64,000 bases of DNA from Agrobacterium pusense (GCF_900102105.1 NZ_FNBB01000006.1:124001-188000); one strand, 5' to 3'; positions 40,633 to 50,742 are shown, counted from the stretch's first letter. Notes: generated by a model not told the origin, from the letters alone. Numbers and translations are program-made.

Positions 40633-42720
40633 TCAGTTGATCGGCCCGCCCTCGCCCGGCTTGCCGGGAAGCTGCTCAGGGAAAAGTTCATATTTGCCCT
40701 GCTTGTCGGCCGCGACCCACAGGCGTTCGCGGATGATGGCGTCTTCGGCCCAGTTAAACATGAAGATCGGCGTACCCTGCGGCACATTGGAGAACCGCTT
40801 GTTGACGATGAGCGCACCGGGATATTCGGTGAGGCCAATCGTGTAGAGGTTCTGCGTGTAGACCTTCTGGTACTGCTTCATCAGCTCGGCCCGCTCGGCA
40901 TTGTCCTGCGAAGATATGAACTTGCGCACAATGTCGGCCATGTCCTTCTCGAACGGCATCAGGTCCAGTTCCTTGCCTTCGGGTGCACGATGGTTCCAGC
41001 TGGTGCGCGGCCCGACAGGCGCCAGTTGCTCGGTATTCTGCACCACGGATGAAAGCTCGGTGGAATTGCGCCGCACCAGCCAGTCAAACTGCCCGCCATA
41101 ATGGGCGGCGTCACGCTGGTTTGAATCGAGGCTATTGATGACGACGCGAAGCCCAAGTTTCGCCATCTGGCCGACGAGACCTTCCGCAAGGCTCTTGTCT
41201 GTCGCGTAACCGTTGTTGACGAGAAGGGTAATCTCGACATTACGGCCGCCAAGCGTTTCCTTGGGGAAATTCAGGAAACCGTCGCCGTCAGTGTCTTTCA
41301 GGCCAATCGAAGCCAGCGCCGCCTTGGCAGCCTCGAGGTTGAAGGGGTAATAGACCGTCGAAGCACGATCATAGAAGCTTGTCCCGGACGAAATGCCACC
41401 CGGATAGATCGCCGTGAAAGGCCCCTTCACCAGCGAGTCACCGATCGCCTTGCGATCAAGAGCGGAGGTGACGGCCTGGCGGAACACCTCGTTACGGTTC
41501 AGCTCACGAATGGCCTGTCCGCGCTCATCCGGATTGCCCCAGCCATTGGCGGAAAAATTCATCTGCAGATTGTACCCGATAAGGCGCGGTCCAAAGGCAA
41601 GGCGGGCTGGCGCATTGGGGTCAGCGGCGCGTTTCAGCGAGGCGACGAAATTCTCCGGCTGCTCGAGATTGGAGAAATCGCCCGATCCCGCCACGGCCTG
41701 CACGTCACGGTCCGCCCAGGTGGAGAGCTTGTAATGGACTTCATTGAGATAGGGCAACTGCTGGCCTTTCTCGTCCACTTTCCAGTAATAGGGGTTGCGC
41801 CGCAGCACGATGAGATCATCCGGCCGATAAGAAACCGGAACCCATGCGCCCATGACCGGCATGTTCATATACTCAGGCGGGAACGCGTTTTTGAACTGGT
41901 TATAGGTGTTCTTGGAATATTTCGGATGCTGGGGTTTCAGAATATGCGACGGCCCGGGGCAGAAGCTCGGATAGGCCATGGTGTAGAGATATTGCTTGGG
42001 GAACGCCGCCTTGAAGGTCCATTCGACGGTATAGTCATCGATCTTCTTCAGCGTCGTTCCTTCACCGAAAGCCTCAGGCGATGCACCACCGCCAAGCGGT
42101 GAGACATTGGGATCGATGACGGCGTCTTCCCAGTAGAACATCACGTCATCGGCGTTGAAGGGCTCGCCATCCGACCATTTCGCACCCTTGACGAGATGCA
42201 TCGTCAGCTTGTGGCCATCTTCCGACCACTCCCAGCTTTTCGCCAGATTGGGCAGCGGCTCGGTATCCTTGGCATCTACCTGGAACAGTGGCGCGGTGCG
42301 CGTCAGGCACTCGGAAAGGGCGATATCGATGCCGCCCCAGCCCTGGCTCTGGCCGGCAATATAGTTCCAGCCCTCCGGCCTGCCGCCGACCACATGGCGC
42401 ATCGTATCGCCGTAGACGCCCATGCCGTCGGGCATATTGCCTGTTTTGTAGACTAGCGGCTCCTCGGGCAGGCGCTCTTTCAGCGGCGGCAGCTTGCCGG
42501 TCTTTTCGAATTTCTCGGTAATCCAGCCGGGTTCGCTGTAGCTTGGCAGCGCCTTGAATTCGAGGATCGAGTCGCGCGCCACATAGTTGATCTTGCCTTC
42601 GGCCGGAAATTGCGGCGGCTCGGGCGGCGTCGTGGTCTCGAAGGCATTCGCATTGAGTGCGATCATCGAAACACCGAACCCCAGTGCCGAGATGATACCA
42701 ATCCTGCGTTGAAGTAACAT
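40633..42720 (-). CDS. agpA: ABC transporter substrate-binding protein, family 5, AgpA-like (alpha-galactosides)
   Basis: 695 aa from the ATG at 42720, 7 bases after GGGAGG; another ATG at 42726 touches the ribosome binding site. Signal peptide (LGFGVSMIALNANA) precedes an SBP_bac_5 fold that is longer than the usual 500-550 aa (KLTMHLVKGAKWSDGEPFNA). The AgpA protein of Sinorhizobium is an unusual family-5 binding protein for melibiose and raffinose, and the neighbours (GH4 galactosidase, AraC regulator) match that locus. The symbol rests on this context. Confidence 0.82.
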   Translation of the reverse strand: MLLQRRIGIISALGFGVSMIALNANAFETTTPPEPPQFPAEGKINYVARDSILEFKALPSYSEPGWITEKFEKTGKLPPLKERLPEEPLVYKTGNMPDGMGVYGDTMRHVVGGRPEGWNYIAGQSQGWGGIDIALSECLTRTAPLFQVDAKDTEPLPNLAKSWEWSEDGHKLTMHLVKGAKWSDGEPFNADDVMFYWEDAVIDPNVSPLGGGASPEAFGEGTTLKKIDDYTVEWTFKAAFPKQYLYTMAYPSFCPGPSHILKPQHPKYSKNTYNQFKNAFPPEYMNMPVMGAWVPVSYRPDDLIVLRRNPYYWKVDEKGQQLPYLNEVHYKLSTWADRDVQAVAGSGDFSNLEQPENFVASLKRAADPNAPARLAFGPRLIGYNLQMNFSANGWGNPDERGQAIRELNRNEVFRQAVTSALDRKAIGDSLVKGPFTAIYPGGISSGTSFYDRASTVYYPFNLEAAKAALASIGLKDTDGDGFLNFPKETLGGRNVEITLLVNNGYATDKSLAEGLVGQMAKLGLRVVINSLDSNQRDAAHYGGQFDWLVRRNSTELSSVVQNTEQLAPVGPRTSWNHRAPEGKELDLMPFEKDMADIVRKFISSQDNAERAELMKQYQKVYTQNLYTIGLTEYPGALIVNKRFSNVPQGTPIFMFNWAEDAIIRERLWVAADKQGKYELFPEQLPGKPGEGGPIN

Positions 42721-42826
42721 CGTCATTCCTCCCAAATGGCAGCTCTTCGACCGCCGACCCTCTCTCATCGTTGAGACCGGACGGCGAACTCCCTTCCGCC
42801 GCCGGCCTTTTCCCATGTCTTTTCCT

Positions 42827-44293
42827 TCAAACGGCCTTTTTCAGCGCCGATTTCTCGGCCCGCAATTCCTCGATGGAACGCACGTTGCGGCGCGCGGCAC
42901 CCGCCCAGTCACGGGTCTTGACGCTGGACTTCGCAAGTCGCTCCTTCGCCGCCGGAACGGCATCGGCATATTGTGGCAGCCAGCGCGCCTGAGCGACAAC
43001 CATCTCGTCAACCATCTGCCAGACCTCCTCCGGCGTGGCGACGGCGCCGACCAGCGGATCATGCAGCACGGCGAGTTTCAAAAGATCGATATCGCCAGTG
43101 ACTGCCGCATGGACCGACATGCGCTGCACGTTGATGGACGCCATGCAGGTGGCCGCGCAGGCTTCCGGCAACGTGATGCCGGAAACCATGTTGATGCCGA
43201 AACGGTCGACAAAACCGGGCGATTCGATGATGGCGTCCGCCGGCAGATTGCTGATGACGCCATTGTTCTTGACGTTGAAGTGGCCGCGATAGACACGCCC
43301 GGTCTCCAGCGCCTCAAGAATATGGCTTGCATGTTCGTTGGAGCGCTTGGCCGGATCAATCGGCTTGTCGGCCGAGGCGAGAAACTGCGGGAATTCCGTT
43401 TCGAACCAGTTGCGCGTTTCGGTGGAGTGGCGGAGATAACCGCCGGTTTCCCCGTGAATCCAGTCGGACATGTCGATCCAGCGGGCGATTTCCTCTGGCC
43501 GCTTACGATACCATGGCAGATATTCGGAGAGATGGCCGTTGCTTTCGGTCGAATAGACGCCGAAGCGCTTCAGCACGTCGATGCGAAGCTTCTCCTGCTG
43601 CGAGAAGACCGGATGCGCCTCAAACGCGGCAACCAGCTCCTCCTTACCGATCTTGCCGCCATTGAGCCGCAGATCGATGAACCATGTCTGGTGGTTGATG
43701 CCGGAGCAGATGTAATCGAGTTCTGCCGGGGATTTCGCACCGAGGATTTCGGCAATCTGTTCCGCCCCGTGCTGAACGCCATGGCAGAGACCGACCGTGT
43801 CCACCTTGCCATATTCGATGGCTGCCCAGGTATTCATGGCCATGGGGTTGGCATAGTTCAGGAACTTTGCGCCGGGTGCCGCAACCTCGCGGATATCCTT
43901 GCAGAAATCGAGAATGACGGGAATGTTGCGCTGACCGTAGAGAATGCCGCCGGCGCAGATTGTATCACCTACGCACTGGTCGATGCCGTATTTCAGCGGA
44001 ATGCGGATATCGTCCGCATAGGCTTCGAGCCCGCCGACCCGCACGCAGCTGATGATGTATTTCGCGCCCTCCAGCGCCCGGCGGCGGTCGGTATGGGCGG
44101 TCACCTTCACGGGGAAACCATTTGCCTCAACGATCTTGTCAAGGATTGCCCTGATCATATCGAGATTGTGCTGGCTGATATCCGTGAGCGCGACTTCAAT
44201 ATCGCGAAACTCCGGCACACACAGGAGATCGGTGAACAGTTTTTTCGTGAAACCGACGCTGCCAGCGCCAATAATAGCGATTTTGAAACTCAT
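42827..44293 (-). CDS. melA: GH4 alpha-galactosidase (MelA-like)
   Basis: 488 aa from the ATG at 44293 behind AGAGGTGG. NAD-binding FKIAIIGAGSVGFTKKLF, NP motif in LNYANPMAMNTWAA, and metal ligands in GLCHGVQHGAE and GINHQTWF fit MelA-type GH4 enzymes, which cleave alpha-galactosides after a redox step at C3. It is the promoter-proximal gene of the operon, divergent from the AraC regulator at 44492. A second GH4 gene ends the operon. The symbol is by analogy with the rhizobial mel/agp locus. Confidence 0.85.
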   Translation of the reverse strand: MSFKIAIIGAGSVGFTKKLFTDLLCVPEFRDIEVALTDISQHNLDMIRAILDKIVEANGFPVKVTAHTDRRRALEGAKYIISCVRVGGLEAYADDIRIPLKYGIDQCVGDTICAGGILYGQRNIPVILDFCKDIREVAAPGAKFLNYANPMAMNTWAAIEYGKVDTVGLCHGVQHGAEQIAEILGAKSPAELDYICSGINHQTWFIDLRLNGGKIGKEELVAAFEAHPVFSQQEKLRIDVLKRFGVYSTESNGHLSEYLPWYRKRPEEIARWIDMSDWIHGETGGYLRHSTETRNWFETEFPQFLASADKPIDPAKRSNEHASHILEALETGRVYRGHFNVKNNGVISNLPADAIIESPGFVDRFGINMVSGITLPEACAATCMASINVQRMSVHAAVTGDIDLLKLAVLHDPLVGAVATPEEVWQMVDEMVVAQARWLPQYADAVPAAKERLAKSSVKTRDWAGAARRNVRSIEELRAEKSALKKAV

Positions 44294-44491
44294 AACGCCA
44301 CCTCTGTTGCGAATCGAACGGGTGAAACGGGCCGACGGATCGTGAAATGGCATTGCAGAAAAATACCCGTGAGAATCCCGGAAAACCGGCCTTCCTCTCC
44401 AATTTTTCAGCAACAATATCCTGCTGGCTGTCTCCTCGGATCGGGATTATGCGTATAATACCGGCGAGGACCAGAGAAGGATTATGCTTTC

Positions 44492-45379
44492 ATGGGTAAT
44501 TTTGTGCTGCAGGATTTGATCGATCAGGGACCCGGCATGCGAACCGTCTCGCTGCCGCGCGGCCGCCAGACGCTGCACACCATGCCTACCAGCAGCGGTT
44601 ATGAAATCCGCCGTGGCGGCAATTATGATTGGGATGGTCGCAAACGCGGACAGACGCCCTTTACCGTCCTGCAATATTGCATCGGCGGTCAGGGCAACCT
44701 GCGCTATGAGAACCGCCATTACCTGGTGAGGCCCGGCGAAACCCTGCTGCTGCTCATCCCTCACAATCACCGCTATTGGCTGGAAGGTGGCAAGGAGTGG
44801 GAGTTCTTCTGGATCTCAATGAATGGCGAGGAAGCGCTCCGCATCCACCGCAACATTCTTTCCGTCACCGGCCCGATCCTCAAGCTGCAGCCTGAAACGG
44901 TGGATCATCTCGCAGGATGCTGCTCACGTCTCGTCAACGGTGCCGAGACACCGGGGGCGGCGTCGGCTGTCGCCTATGAGGCGGCGATGACGCTTTATGA
45001 CGATGTCTTCGGCTCGCATCCTTCCTTTGGCGGCGAATATCGCACGATGCAGCAGGTGCTGAGCTATATAGACAGCCACCTTGGCGACCGACTTTCCGTC
45101 AGCGACCTTGCCGCCGTGGCGGGTCTCAGCCGCGCGCATTTTTCCCGAATCTTCACCGCAAGCGAAGGCCTGCCGCCGGCGGAATTCGTCTTGCAAAGAC
45201 GCCTGAGACGGGCAGCGAAGCTATTGACGACCGCAGCCAACATTCCAATCAAGGAAGTCTCGGTGCTATGCGGTTTCGAGGATCCGAACTATTTCTCGAA
45301 GGTGTTCCGCAGGCTTTACGGCACCAATCCGAGCGAGTTCCGCACCACCGGCATGTATGCCAGTGTGAGGCAGGGCTGA
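44492..45379 (+). CDS. AraC-family regulator (AgpT-like)
   Basis: 295 aa. The N-terminal cupin sensor domain (PFTVLQYCIGGQGNLRY, YLVRPGETLLLLIPHNHRYW) binds a sugar ligand. Two C-terminal HTH units follow: LSVSDLAAVAGLSRAHFSRI and IKEVSVLCGFEDPNYFSKVF. It is divergent from the GH4/transporter operon with about 200 bases between start codons, so it probably activates it in response to alpha-galactosides. Confidence 0.9.
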   Translation: MGNFVLQDLIDQGPGMRTVSLPRGRQTLHTMPTSSGYEIRRGGNYDWDGRKRGQTPFTVLQYCIGGQGNLRYENRHYLVRPGETLLLLIPHNHRYWLEGGKEWEFFWISMNGEEALRIHRNILSVTGPILKLQPETVDHLAGCCSRLVNGAETPGAASAVAYEAAMTLYDDVFGSHPSFGGEYRTMQQVLSYIDSHLGDRLSVSDLAAVAGLSRAHFSRIFTASEGLPPAEFVLQRRLRRAAKLLTTAANIPIKEVSVLCGFEDPNYFSKVFRRLYGTNPSEFRTTGMYASVRQG

Positions 45380-45456
45380 CGCGAAACAGGACTTGGTTTT
45401 GACATGTTTCAGGCGATTAAGAATAGGCGTTACACCTTCTTTGGAGGCTGGCAGAG

Positions 45457-45924
45457 GTGAACAGCAAAATCCGGACGATTCTCGTCTTTCCGCTCAGGGC
45501 GATCATCGTTTTCGCCATGGTTCTCGACGGCATTTTCCGTCCGCTCTACCGGCCGGTCATCAGGGCCCTGTCGAACCTGAAAATCATCCAGCGGCTGGAA
45601 AGCCGGATAGCGCAGCTGCCGCGCCTTGCCATTCTGCTCTGTCTCGCCGTTCCCTTCGCGATTGCGGAACCGATGAAGATCATAGGCCTCGTCCTCTTTG
45701 CCCATGGGGCTTTCAAGTCGGGGGTGGTTCTGACGATCATTGCCCATCTTTCGACCTTCCTGATTGTCGAACGCATCTACCATGCTGGCCGGGAAAAGCT
45801 TCTCACCTATGGCTGGCTCGCCTGGATCATGCGCTATGTGCGTTTTGCCCGTTCGTTTTACGACCGTTTGAAACTTGCGGCGCTGAGCTGGATTAGGCTT
45901 CGGGTCCTTGCACAATCGCGATAG
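45457..45924 (+). CDS. Small inner-membrane protein, unrecognised family
   Basis: 155 aa from a GTG at 45457, 10 bases after GGAGG. Three hydrophobic segments are visible (ILVFPLRAIIVFAMVLDGIF, LAILLCLAVPFAIA, VVLTIIAHLSTFLIVERIY), with a basic C-terminus. I cannot name a function. It follows the AraC gene by 77 bases and is convergent with the EamA gene. Confidence 0.75.
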   Translation: MNSKIRTILVFPLRAIIVFAMVLDGIFRPLYRPVIRALSNLKIIQRLESRIAQLPRLAILLCLAVPFAIAEPMKIIGLVLFAHGAFKSGVVLTIIAHLSTFLIVERIYHAGREKLLTYGWLAWIMRYVRFARSFYDRLKLAALSWIRLRVLAQSR

Positions 45925-45934
45925 AACCTGCCCG

Positions 45935-46846
45935 TCATCTTTTGCGGCGCAGCCATTTCAAGAGATATTCCGCAAGCGCAGTCGATTGCAGCGACACGAG
46001 AATGATGATGATGCCGAACACAACGCGGGCTTCAGGCACTTCGTCGAACAGAAAATATCCGACCGCAGTCACAAACAGGATCGACAGATAACTGACCGGC
46101 GCAAGGACGCTTGCATCCGCGATACGATAGGCCCGCAGGAAGCAATATTGTCCCATTTGCGCCAGCAATCCGATGCCGAGCAACGGAACCCAGTCAAATG
46201 ACGCAACCGGCTTCCATGTCCAGATTGCCGGAATGGCGGTGATGACGGCGAGGCCCACCGTGTAGAACACCATCATGACAGTGGTGTTCTCCCGCCGCAG
46301 CGCTCGTGTCTGGATAACCGCAAGCGCACCGAACACCACCGATATCAGAACAACAATCACGCCCACGCCAAATTCCGCGCCGCCCGGCCCAATGACGACC
46401 AGAACGCCGACAAATGCAAGACAGGCTCCCGCCCAGCGAAAGCGGCTCACGCTTTCGCCAAGAAAGGCGACAGCCATCGCCATCGTCACCAATGGCCGGG
46501 AAAAACCAACGGCATTGACGGTCGCAAGCGGCAACAGGGTGATGGCGATGAAATTGCTGGTGAGTGCGATGGCATTGCAGCAGATGCGGAAAATGTTACG
46601 CCAGGGATATTGGATGCGCGCCATTTCTCCCCGGTGCCGCCAGATCAGTGGCAGGATGAACATCAGGCCAATCATCGCCCTGATAAAGACGAGCTGGAAG
46701 GCGGGATAGGTGACGCCTTGTGCCTTGACGAGCGCGGTCATACCGCCCGCAACAAGGGTCATGTCCAGCAACAGCCAGCCTATGCCCGCGCGGGTGTCCG
46801 TTTCGCGAGGGCCTTGCTGTTCTTCGCTTTGATCGTCGCCATTCAC
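45935..46846 (-). CDS. EamA/DMT-family transporter
   Basis: 303 aa, ten predicted membrane helices in two EamA repeats (first GWLLLDMTLVAGGMTALVKA, second GVIVVLISVVFGALAVIQT). Such proteins export metabolites across the inner membrane. The start overlaps the stop of the PIG-L deacetylase gene (ATGA), so the two are co-translated. It may export a by-product of the same pathway. Confidence 0.88.
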   Translation of the reverse strand: MNGDDQSEEQQGPRETDTRAGIGWLLLDMTLVAGGMTALVKAQGVTYPAFQLVFIRAMIGLMFILPLIWRHRGEMARIQYPWRNIFRICCNAIALTSNFIAITLLPLATVNAVGFSRPLVTMAMAVAFLGESVSRFRWAGACLAFVGVLVVIGPGGAEFGVGVIVVLISVVFGALAVIQTRALRRENTTVMMVFYTVGLAVITAIPAIWTWKPVASFDWVPLLGIGLLAQMGQYCFLRAYRIADASVLAPVSYLSILFVTAVGYFLFDEVPEARVVFGIIIILVSLQSTALAEYLLKWLRRKR

Positions 46847-49245
46847 GCCGGTTGCACAAGATTGGCCATGAGGCGGAAAGCGCCAGGCACAAGCTTGTCC
46901 ATCTGGTGATGCAGCACGAGGCTGGTATGGGTATGCCTACCCTTGCCGATGGCGCCCGAAACCAGCGCACCCTTCAGCGGCTGCTCATCGACATCATGCA
47001 TGGCGAGCAATGGCTCGTAGACATCATCCCAGCGCGAGGCGAAATAAAGCCCGCGCTCCTTGTCCCAGCCCCCCCAGTCAGCGGCATCAATCCTGTTCGG
47101 CCCGACAAGCAGCGGATGGTCGGGCAAGAGCACCGTTACTTCCGCCTGCGGATCGGTCACACGCCAGCGCAGGGAAGGCTTGCCGATCTCAAGACGCCGA
47201 ACTGGTGTCGTTTCCGGATTCCATCCGTCAGTCGGCCGGTGATAGAGCGTGACCAGATGACCGCCGTTTTCGACGAAGCGGTGAAGTTTCTCCGTCTCGG
47301 CAGCGAGATCCCTGCGGATGCCGAAGGCGAAGATGCCAATAACGATCGTCGTGAAGGATGACAGGTCCCCGCCAAGCGCCTGAGCGTCGAGGTCGGTGAC
47401 ATCGAGTCCCATTCGCGACAGCCAAAGACCCACCCTGTCAGCACCACCACCGACATAGCCGATCCGCGCCTTCTCGGGCAGCTTCAGGTCCAGCGAGAGG
47501 ATCTTCAGAACGGACGGCGCCAGAAATCTTGCCCGACCGATGTGCGGATAAGCGATCGGCGTTATCTGAAAAGCGGGTTGCGCACCGACAAGCGCCTCGA
47601 TCTGGGCAAGGCCCACCCTGGCCTCGCCGTTACGTTCGGCAATCCAGTCGCCGCCGTTCTTGCGCAGGTTCCAGCCGCCCGTATTCCTGAACGACAGCGA
47701 CGCATCGGCGCCCTTTATATGCGCCTGAAAGACATGCGCCTCCTGCCCCTGTCCGAGCGGAACCAGAAGAGCGTCCGGCGCAATGGTCAGCGACTGCGCC
47801 GGCGTCACGAAAAACGGTTCCTCAAGGTCGAAGGCGGCCGAAACCGTTCTGCCTTCAACCGTTGCGGAAAGCCGCACTGAGGCATGGCCATTGCCGCCCA
47901 TGGCTTTCCAGTCAGGCTGATACAGCCCGGAAACAGGTGCATCCTGATCCGCGACAAGCGTAAAGACCCGCGTCTCGCCAAGTGACTGGATGGATGACGA
48001 TACACCTGATGGCAGGACCAGGGTGACCTCGACATCAATGTGAGCCGCCTTATCTGAAAGCTCCACGGAAAGAACCGACGTTCCACCTGGTACGATCTCC
48101 GCCGGCGCGGCGTAGGCCCGCTCGAAAACATCAAGCGCCGTCAGGATGGCGGCATCGACCTGCGCCCGTTTGCGCCTGATCCGATGTCCGTGCAGTTCCC
48201 TGAAATCCGCAGTGGCGGATTCGTCCACCGTCTGCAAAAGCGCTGCCGCCGCAAGAAGTGACGCCGTGATCCGCTGCCTGTCGGGAAAGGCTGATATCGC
48301 TTCGCTTATCGCCTGTTCCGCCTTGACCAGCGCCTTTGCCAATTCGGCATCCAGGCCCGGGAACACCGCAAGGTCTGACAACGAAGACGGCAGCCCGTCG
48401 AGGATCGAGTGTTCTTGGCCCCTTGCATCACTGGCGAGTTCGAGATGCAGCGGCCAGACCTCCTGCGCCAGCTTTGGCCAATATCCCATTCCCTGAGAAG
48501 CGTGATAATAACGCGACCATTCGCCGATCCGGTCATATTGCGCGCCAGTCGCCTGCTCCCTGCCGCGAGCGTTTACCGTTACGGTCGTCTCGGGCGGCGG
48601 CACTTCGTCATCATAGGTGTCACCACCGCCCGACCACGCGGGAAGGTAATATTTCGCCACCTGCCACGGCTTCAGCCCCTCTGCAAGATGTTCAGGACAG
48701 GCCGCAGGGTCCGCCGCCAGCGCGATGGCGCTCTTTGCCGCACGCGTCATGGCGCGGTGGTGCCCATGTTGTCCCGGCACATCGAGAAAGGTCGGGATGA
48801 CGATATCCGGCCGCTCCTTGCGATAGGCGCGCACCAGCCGCTCAATGATGCGCTGCTGCCCCCAGCGGCCAAAGGTCTGGTCGCCATCCTTCGAGAACCC
48901 GAAGTCATGAATGAGATCCGCCGGCCCATGGCCGAGCCAGCTGATATCCGCATCGATGACGCGGGCCGCCTCCTCCAGCTCCCGCGAGCGGATGACGCCG
49001 AGCGCGCCGAGCCTTTCCGGCCCCAGCGCATTCTGACCGCCCTCGCCACGTGTCGAGCAGGCGATGATGGTACGCATGCCAAGCTCCATGCGGAAATAGG
49101 CAAGCAACCCGTTCTGCTCGTCGTCCGGATGTGCGCCGGTATGCATGACGGTCACCGTGGACTTCAGCGCGCTCAGCCTGCGATGCAGGCGTATGAGCCA
49201 CGGATCGGCCATTTGCCGTTCGATGCGCTCCCGGGGGGTAAGCAT
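46843..49245 (-). CDS. Large PIG-L family deacetylase with C-terminal extension
   Basis: 800 aa from the ATG at 49245 behind GGAGGAG. Residues 30-290 are a PIG-L/LmbE zinc deacetylase domain: AHPDDE at 38-43 (zinc His and Asp, catalytic Asp), TRGEGGQN, and zinc His in GQHGHHRAM. Classical PIG-L enzymes of about 230-300 aa remove acetyl from N-acetylglucosamine conjugates. The remaining 500 residues contain beta-rich segments and, near 620-730, a Rossmann-like GATase/ThuA-type region (ARIGYVGGGADRVGLWLSRM, FVENGGHLVTLYHRPTDGW). No signal peptide is seen. It lies in an operon with a ROK regulator and EamA transporter. Confidence 0.85.
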   Translation of the reverse strand: MLTPRERIERQMADPWLIRLHRRLSALKSTVTVMHTGAHPDDEQNGLLAYFRMELGMRTIIACSTRGEGGQNALGPERLGALGVIRSRELEEAARVIDADISWLGHGPADLIHDFGFSKDGDQTFGRWGQQRIIERLVRAYRKERPDIVIPTFLDVPGQHGHHRAMTRAAKSAIALAADPAACPEHLAEGLKPWQVAKYYLPAWSGGGDTYDDEVPPPETTVTVNARGREQATGAQYDRIGEWSRYYHASQGMGYWPKLAQEVWPLHLELASDARGQEHSILDGLPSSLSDLAVFPGLDAELAKALVKAEQAISEAISAFPDRQRITASLLAAAALLQTVDESATADFRELHGHRIRRKRAQVDAAILTALDVFERAYAAPAEIVPGGTSVLSVELSDKAAHIDVEVTLVLPSGVSSSIQSLGETRVFTLVADQDAPVSGLYQPDWKAMGGNGHASVRLSATVEGRTVSAAFDLEEPFFVTPAQSLTIAPDALLVPLGQGQEAHVFQAHIKGADASLSFRNTGGWNLRKNGGDWIAERNGEARVGLAQIEALVGAQPAFQITPIAYPHIGRARFLAPSVLKILSLDLKLPEKARIGYVGGGADRVGLWLSRMGLDVTDLDAQALGGDLSSFTTIVIGIFAFGIRRDLAAETEKLHRFVENGGHLVTLYHRPTDGWNPETTPVRRLEIGKPSLRWRVTDPQAEVTVLLPDHPLLVGPNRIDAADWGGWDKERGLYFASRWDDVYEPLLAMHDVDEQPLKGALVSGAIGKGRHTHTSLVLHHQMDKLVPGAFRLMANLVQPA

Positions 49246-49264
49246 GGGCGGTCTCCTCCAATAT

Positions 49265-50491
49265 TCAGCCGGGTGCCTGCGCTGCGGCTCCCATGGATGT
49301 CTCAAGTTTTGGCGTGACGATATCGAAAAGCGGCAAGGCGGCAGCGCCGAGGGCAGCAGTCAACTGCCCGGACTTGCCATGGATGACACGCGGAAGTTCC
49401 CGCTGCCTGCGACTTGCGACCGAGGTCGGCAAAGGCCCCATCCGTACAATGATTTCACTGATGATGACCTCAGGCAGAGCGCCGCCGAGAATGACTGTCT
49501 GCGGATCGAGAATATTCTCGAGCATCGCCACCATGGGCGCCAGATGCGCCGCAGCTTCGTCGATCCATTCCCTCACCACGGGATGGCCTGCCTTGAACAG
49601 GGCCTCCAGATCATCAAGCTCCGTATCCGCAACACCGGCGAATACAAGCTTTTCCTTCAGTACATAGACTGAGGCATAAGCCTCCAGGCACCCTCTCTGC
49701 CCGCAAGAAGGACAAGGCCTTCCCCTCGGCGAAACAGTCACATGGCCGATTTCGCCGGCATTCCCGAATGCACCGCGATAGGGCGCGCCATCCTGGATGA
49801 TGCCGAGGCCGATACCGACGCCGAAATAGATCATGCAGAAATTCGGGATCGCCAGACCAGCACCAAACAGCCGTTCCCCGACTGCTGCGGCCGTGGCATC
49901 GTTTTCAACCACGACCGGCTGGCCGCAGGCTTCGCCCAGCATCTGCCGGGCATCAATGCCGCCCCAGCCGGAAAGCGTCGTCGGTCCCACCGAAGTCATG
50001 CCATCGATCTCGAAGGGACCGGGCATGACGACCCCGGTGCCAAGAAGCCTGCAGCCTAGATTTTTGGCAACGGCGTTATGCTCGGCGGCAAAGGTCTTGA
50101 ATATGGCTTCCGGTGTCGTGTCCGAGAGCGGCGTGATGCGCTGCGTGCGAAGAACGCCGGCGAGATCAAGACCGACGGTGACCATATGGTCGGCGGCGAT
50201 TTCCACGCCGATCGTCGCCCCGCCATCCGGGTTGACCGAAAACTGGATCGGCGGCTGGCCGCGACCGGAGCGACGACGGCCGAGCTCCTTCAGCAACTCC
50301 TCGCCCATGAGTTCATCGACGATATTGGCGACCGCCTGCGGCGTCAGATGCGTGATCTTGGCGATCTCGGCGCGGCCGAGGGAGCCGTGCCGCCGGACAA
50401 TATCGAGGACGACTCGCCTGTTATGTTCGCGGCTCCGCTCAGGGTTTTTTCCGATTGCTACGGGATAAGCGTCCACCGTGTGCACCGTCAT
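49265..50491 (-). CDS. ROK-family transcriptional regulator (NagC/XylR type)
   Basis: 408 aa. The N-terminal winged HTH (GRAEIAKITHLTPQAVANIV, FSVNPDGGATIGVEI) precedes a ROK sugar-sensing domain with the zinc motif CPSCGQRGCLEAYAS and phosphate-loop-like GVGIGLGII. It probably represses the divergent sugar transporter operon at 50743 and its own operon. The sensed sugar is unknown; ROK repressors commonly bind amino sugars or their phosphates. Confidence 0.92.
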   Translation of the reverse strand: MTVHTVDAYPVAIGKNPERSREHNRRVVLDIVRRHGSLGRAEIAKITHLTPQAVANIVDELMGEELLKELGRRRSGRGQPPIQFSVNPDGGATIGVEIAADHMVTVGLDLAGVLRTQRITPLSDTTPEAIFKTFAAEHNAVAKNLGCRLLGTGVVMPGPFEIDGMTSVGPTTLSGWGGIDARQMLGEACGQPVVVENDATAAAVGERLFGAGLAIPNFCMIYFGVGIGLGIIQDGAPYRGAFGNAGEIGHVTVSPRGRPCPSCGQRGCLEAYASVYVLKEKLVFAGVADTELDDLEALFKAGHPVVREWIDEAAAHLAPMVAMLENILDPQTVILGGALPEVIISEIIVRMGPLPTSVASRRQRELPRVIHGKSGQLTAALGAAALPLFDIVTPKLETSMGAAAQAPG

Positions 50492-50552
50492 CTCTTCAAC
50501 TTCCCGTCTGTTAGAAAATTAATAGCGTGGAACCGACGATAAGCGCAATATA

Positions 50553-50570
50553 ATAATTCAAGTAAATTAT
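50553..50570. promoter_or_regulatory. Probable ROK operator
   Basis: ATAATT and AATTAT are exact inverted repeats around CAAGTA, in an AT-rich patch between the ROK gene start (50491) and the transporter gene (50743). NagC/XylR-type repressors bind AT-rich dyads of this kind. A downstream TTGACA (from about 50574) is a possible -35 element. Confidence 0.5.
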
Positions 50571-50742
50571 CTTATTGACAAATGCCTGCCTTCAGAGAAC
50601 CGTAAGAGCGACCGGGGGCCAGGCTTGCCCCGGCGGAAGAGGAAACTCCGCCACCGGCAGATCGATGAGCGCGCGCGAAAGCGCGGAAAAGGGAACGATG
50701 GCTCCGCATCCGGAAGACCGGGCGGAGGAAAAGGAGGCTTAC

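Noticed and set aside
42815-44458. 547-aa plus-strand ORF opposite the MelA-like gene
   Set aside because: Shadow ORF of a strongly supported GH4 gene.
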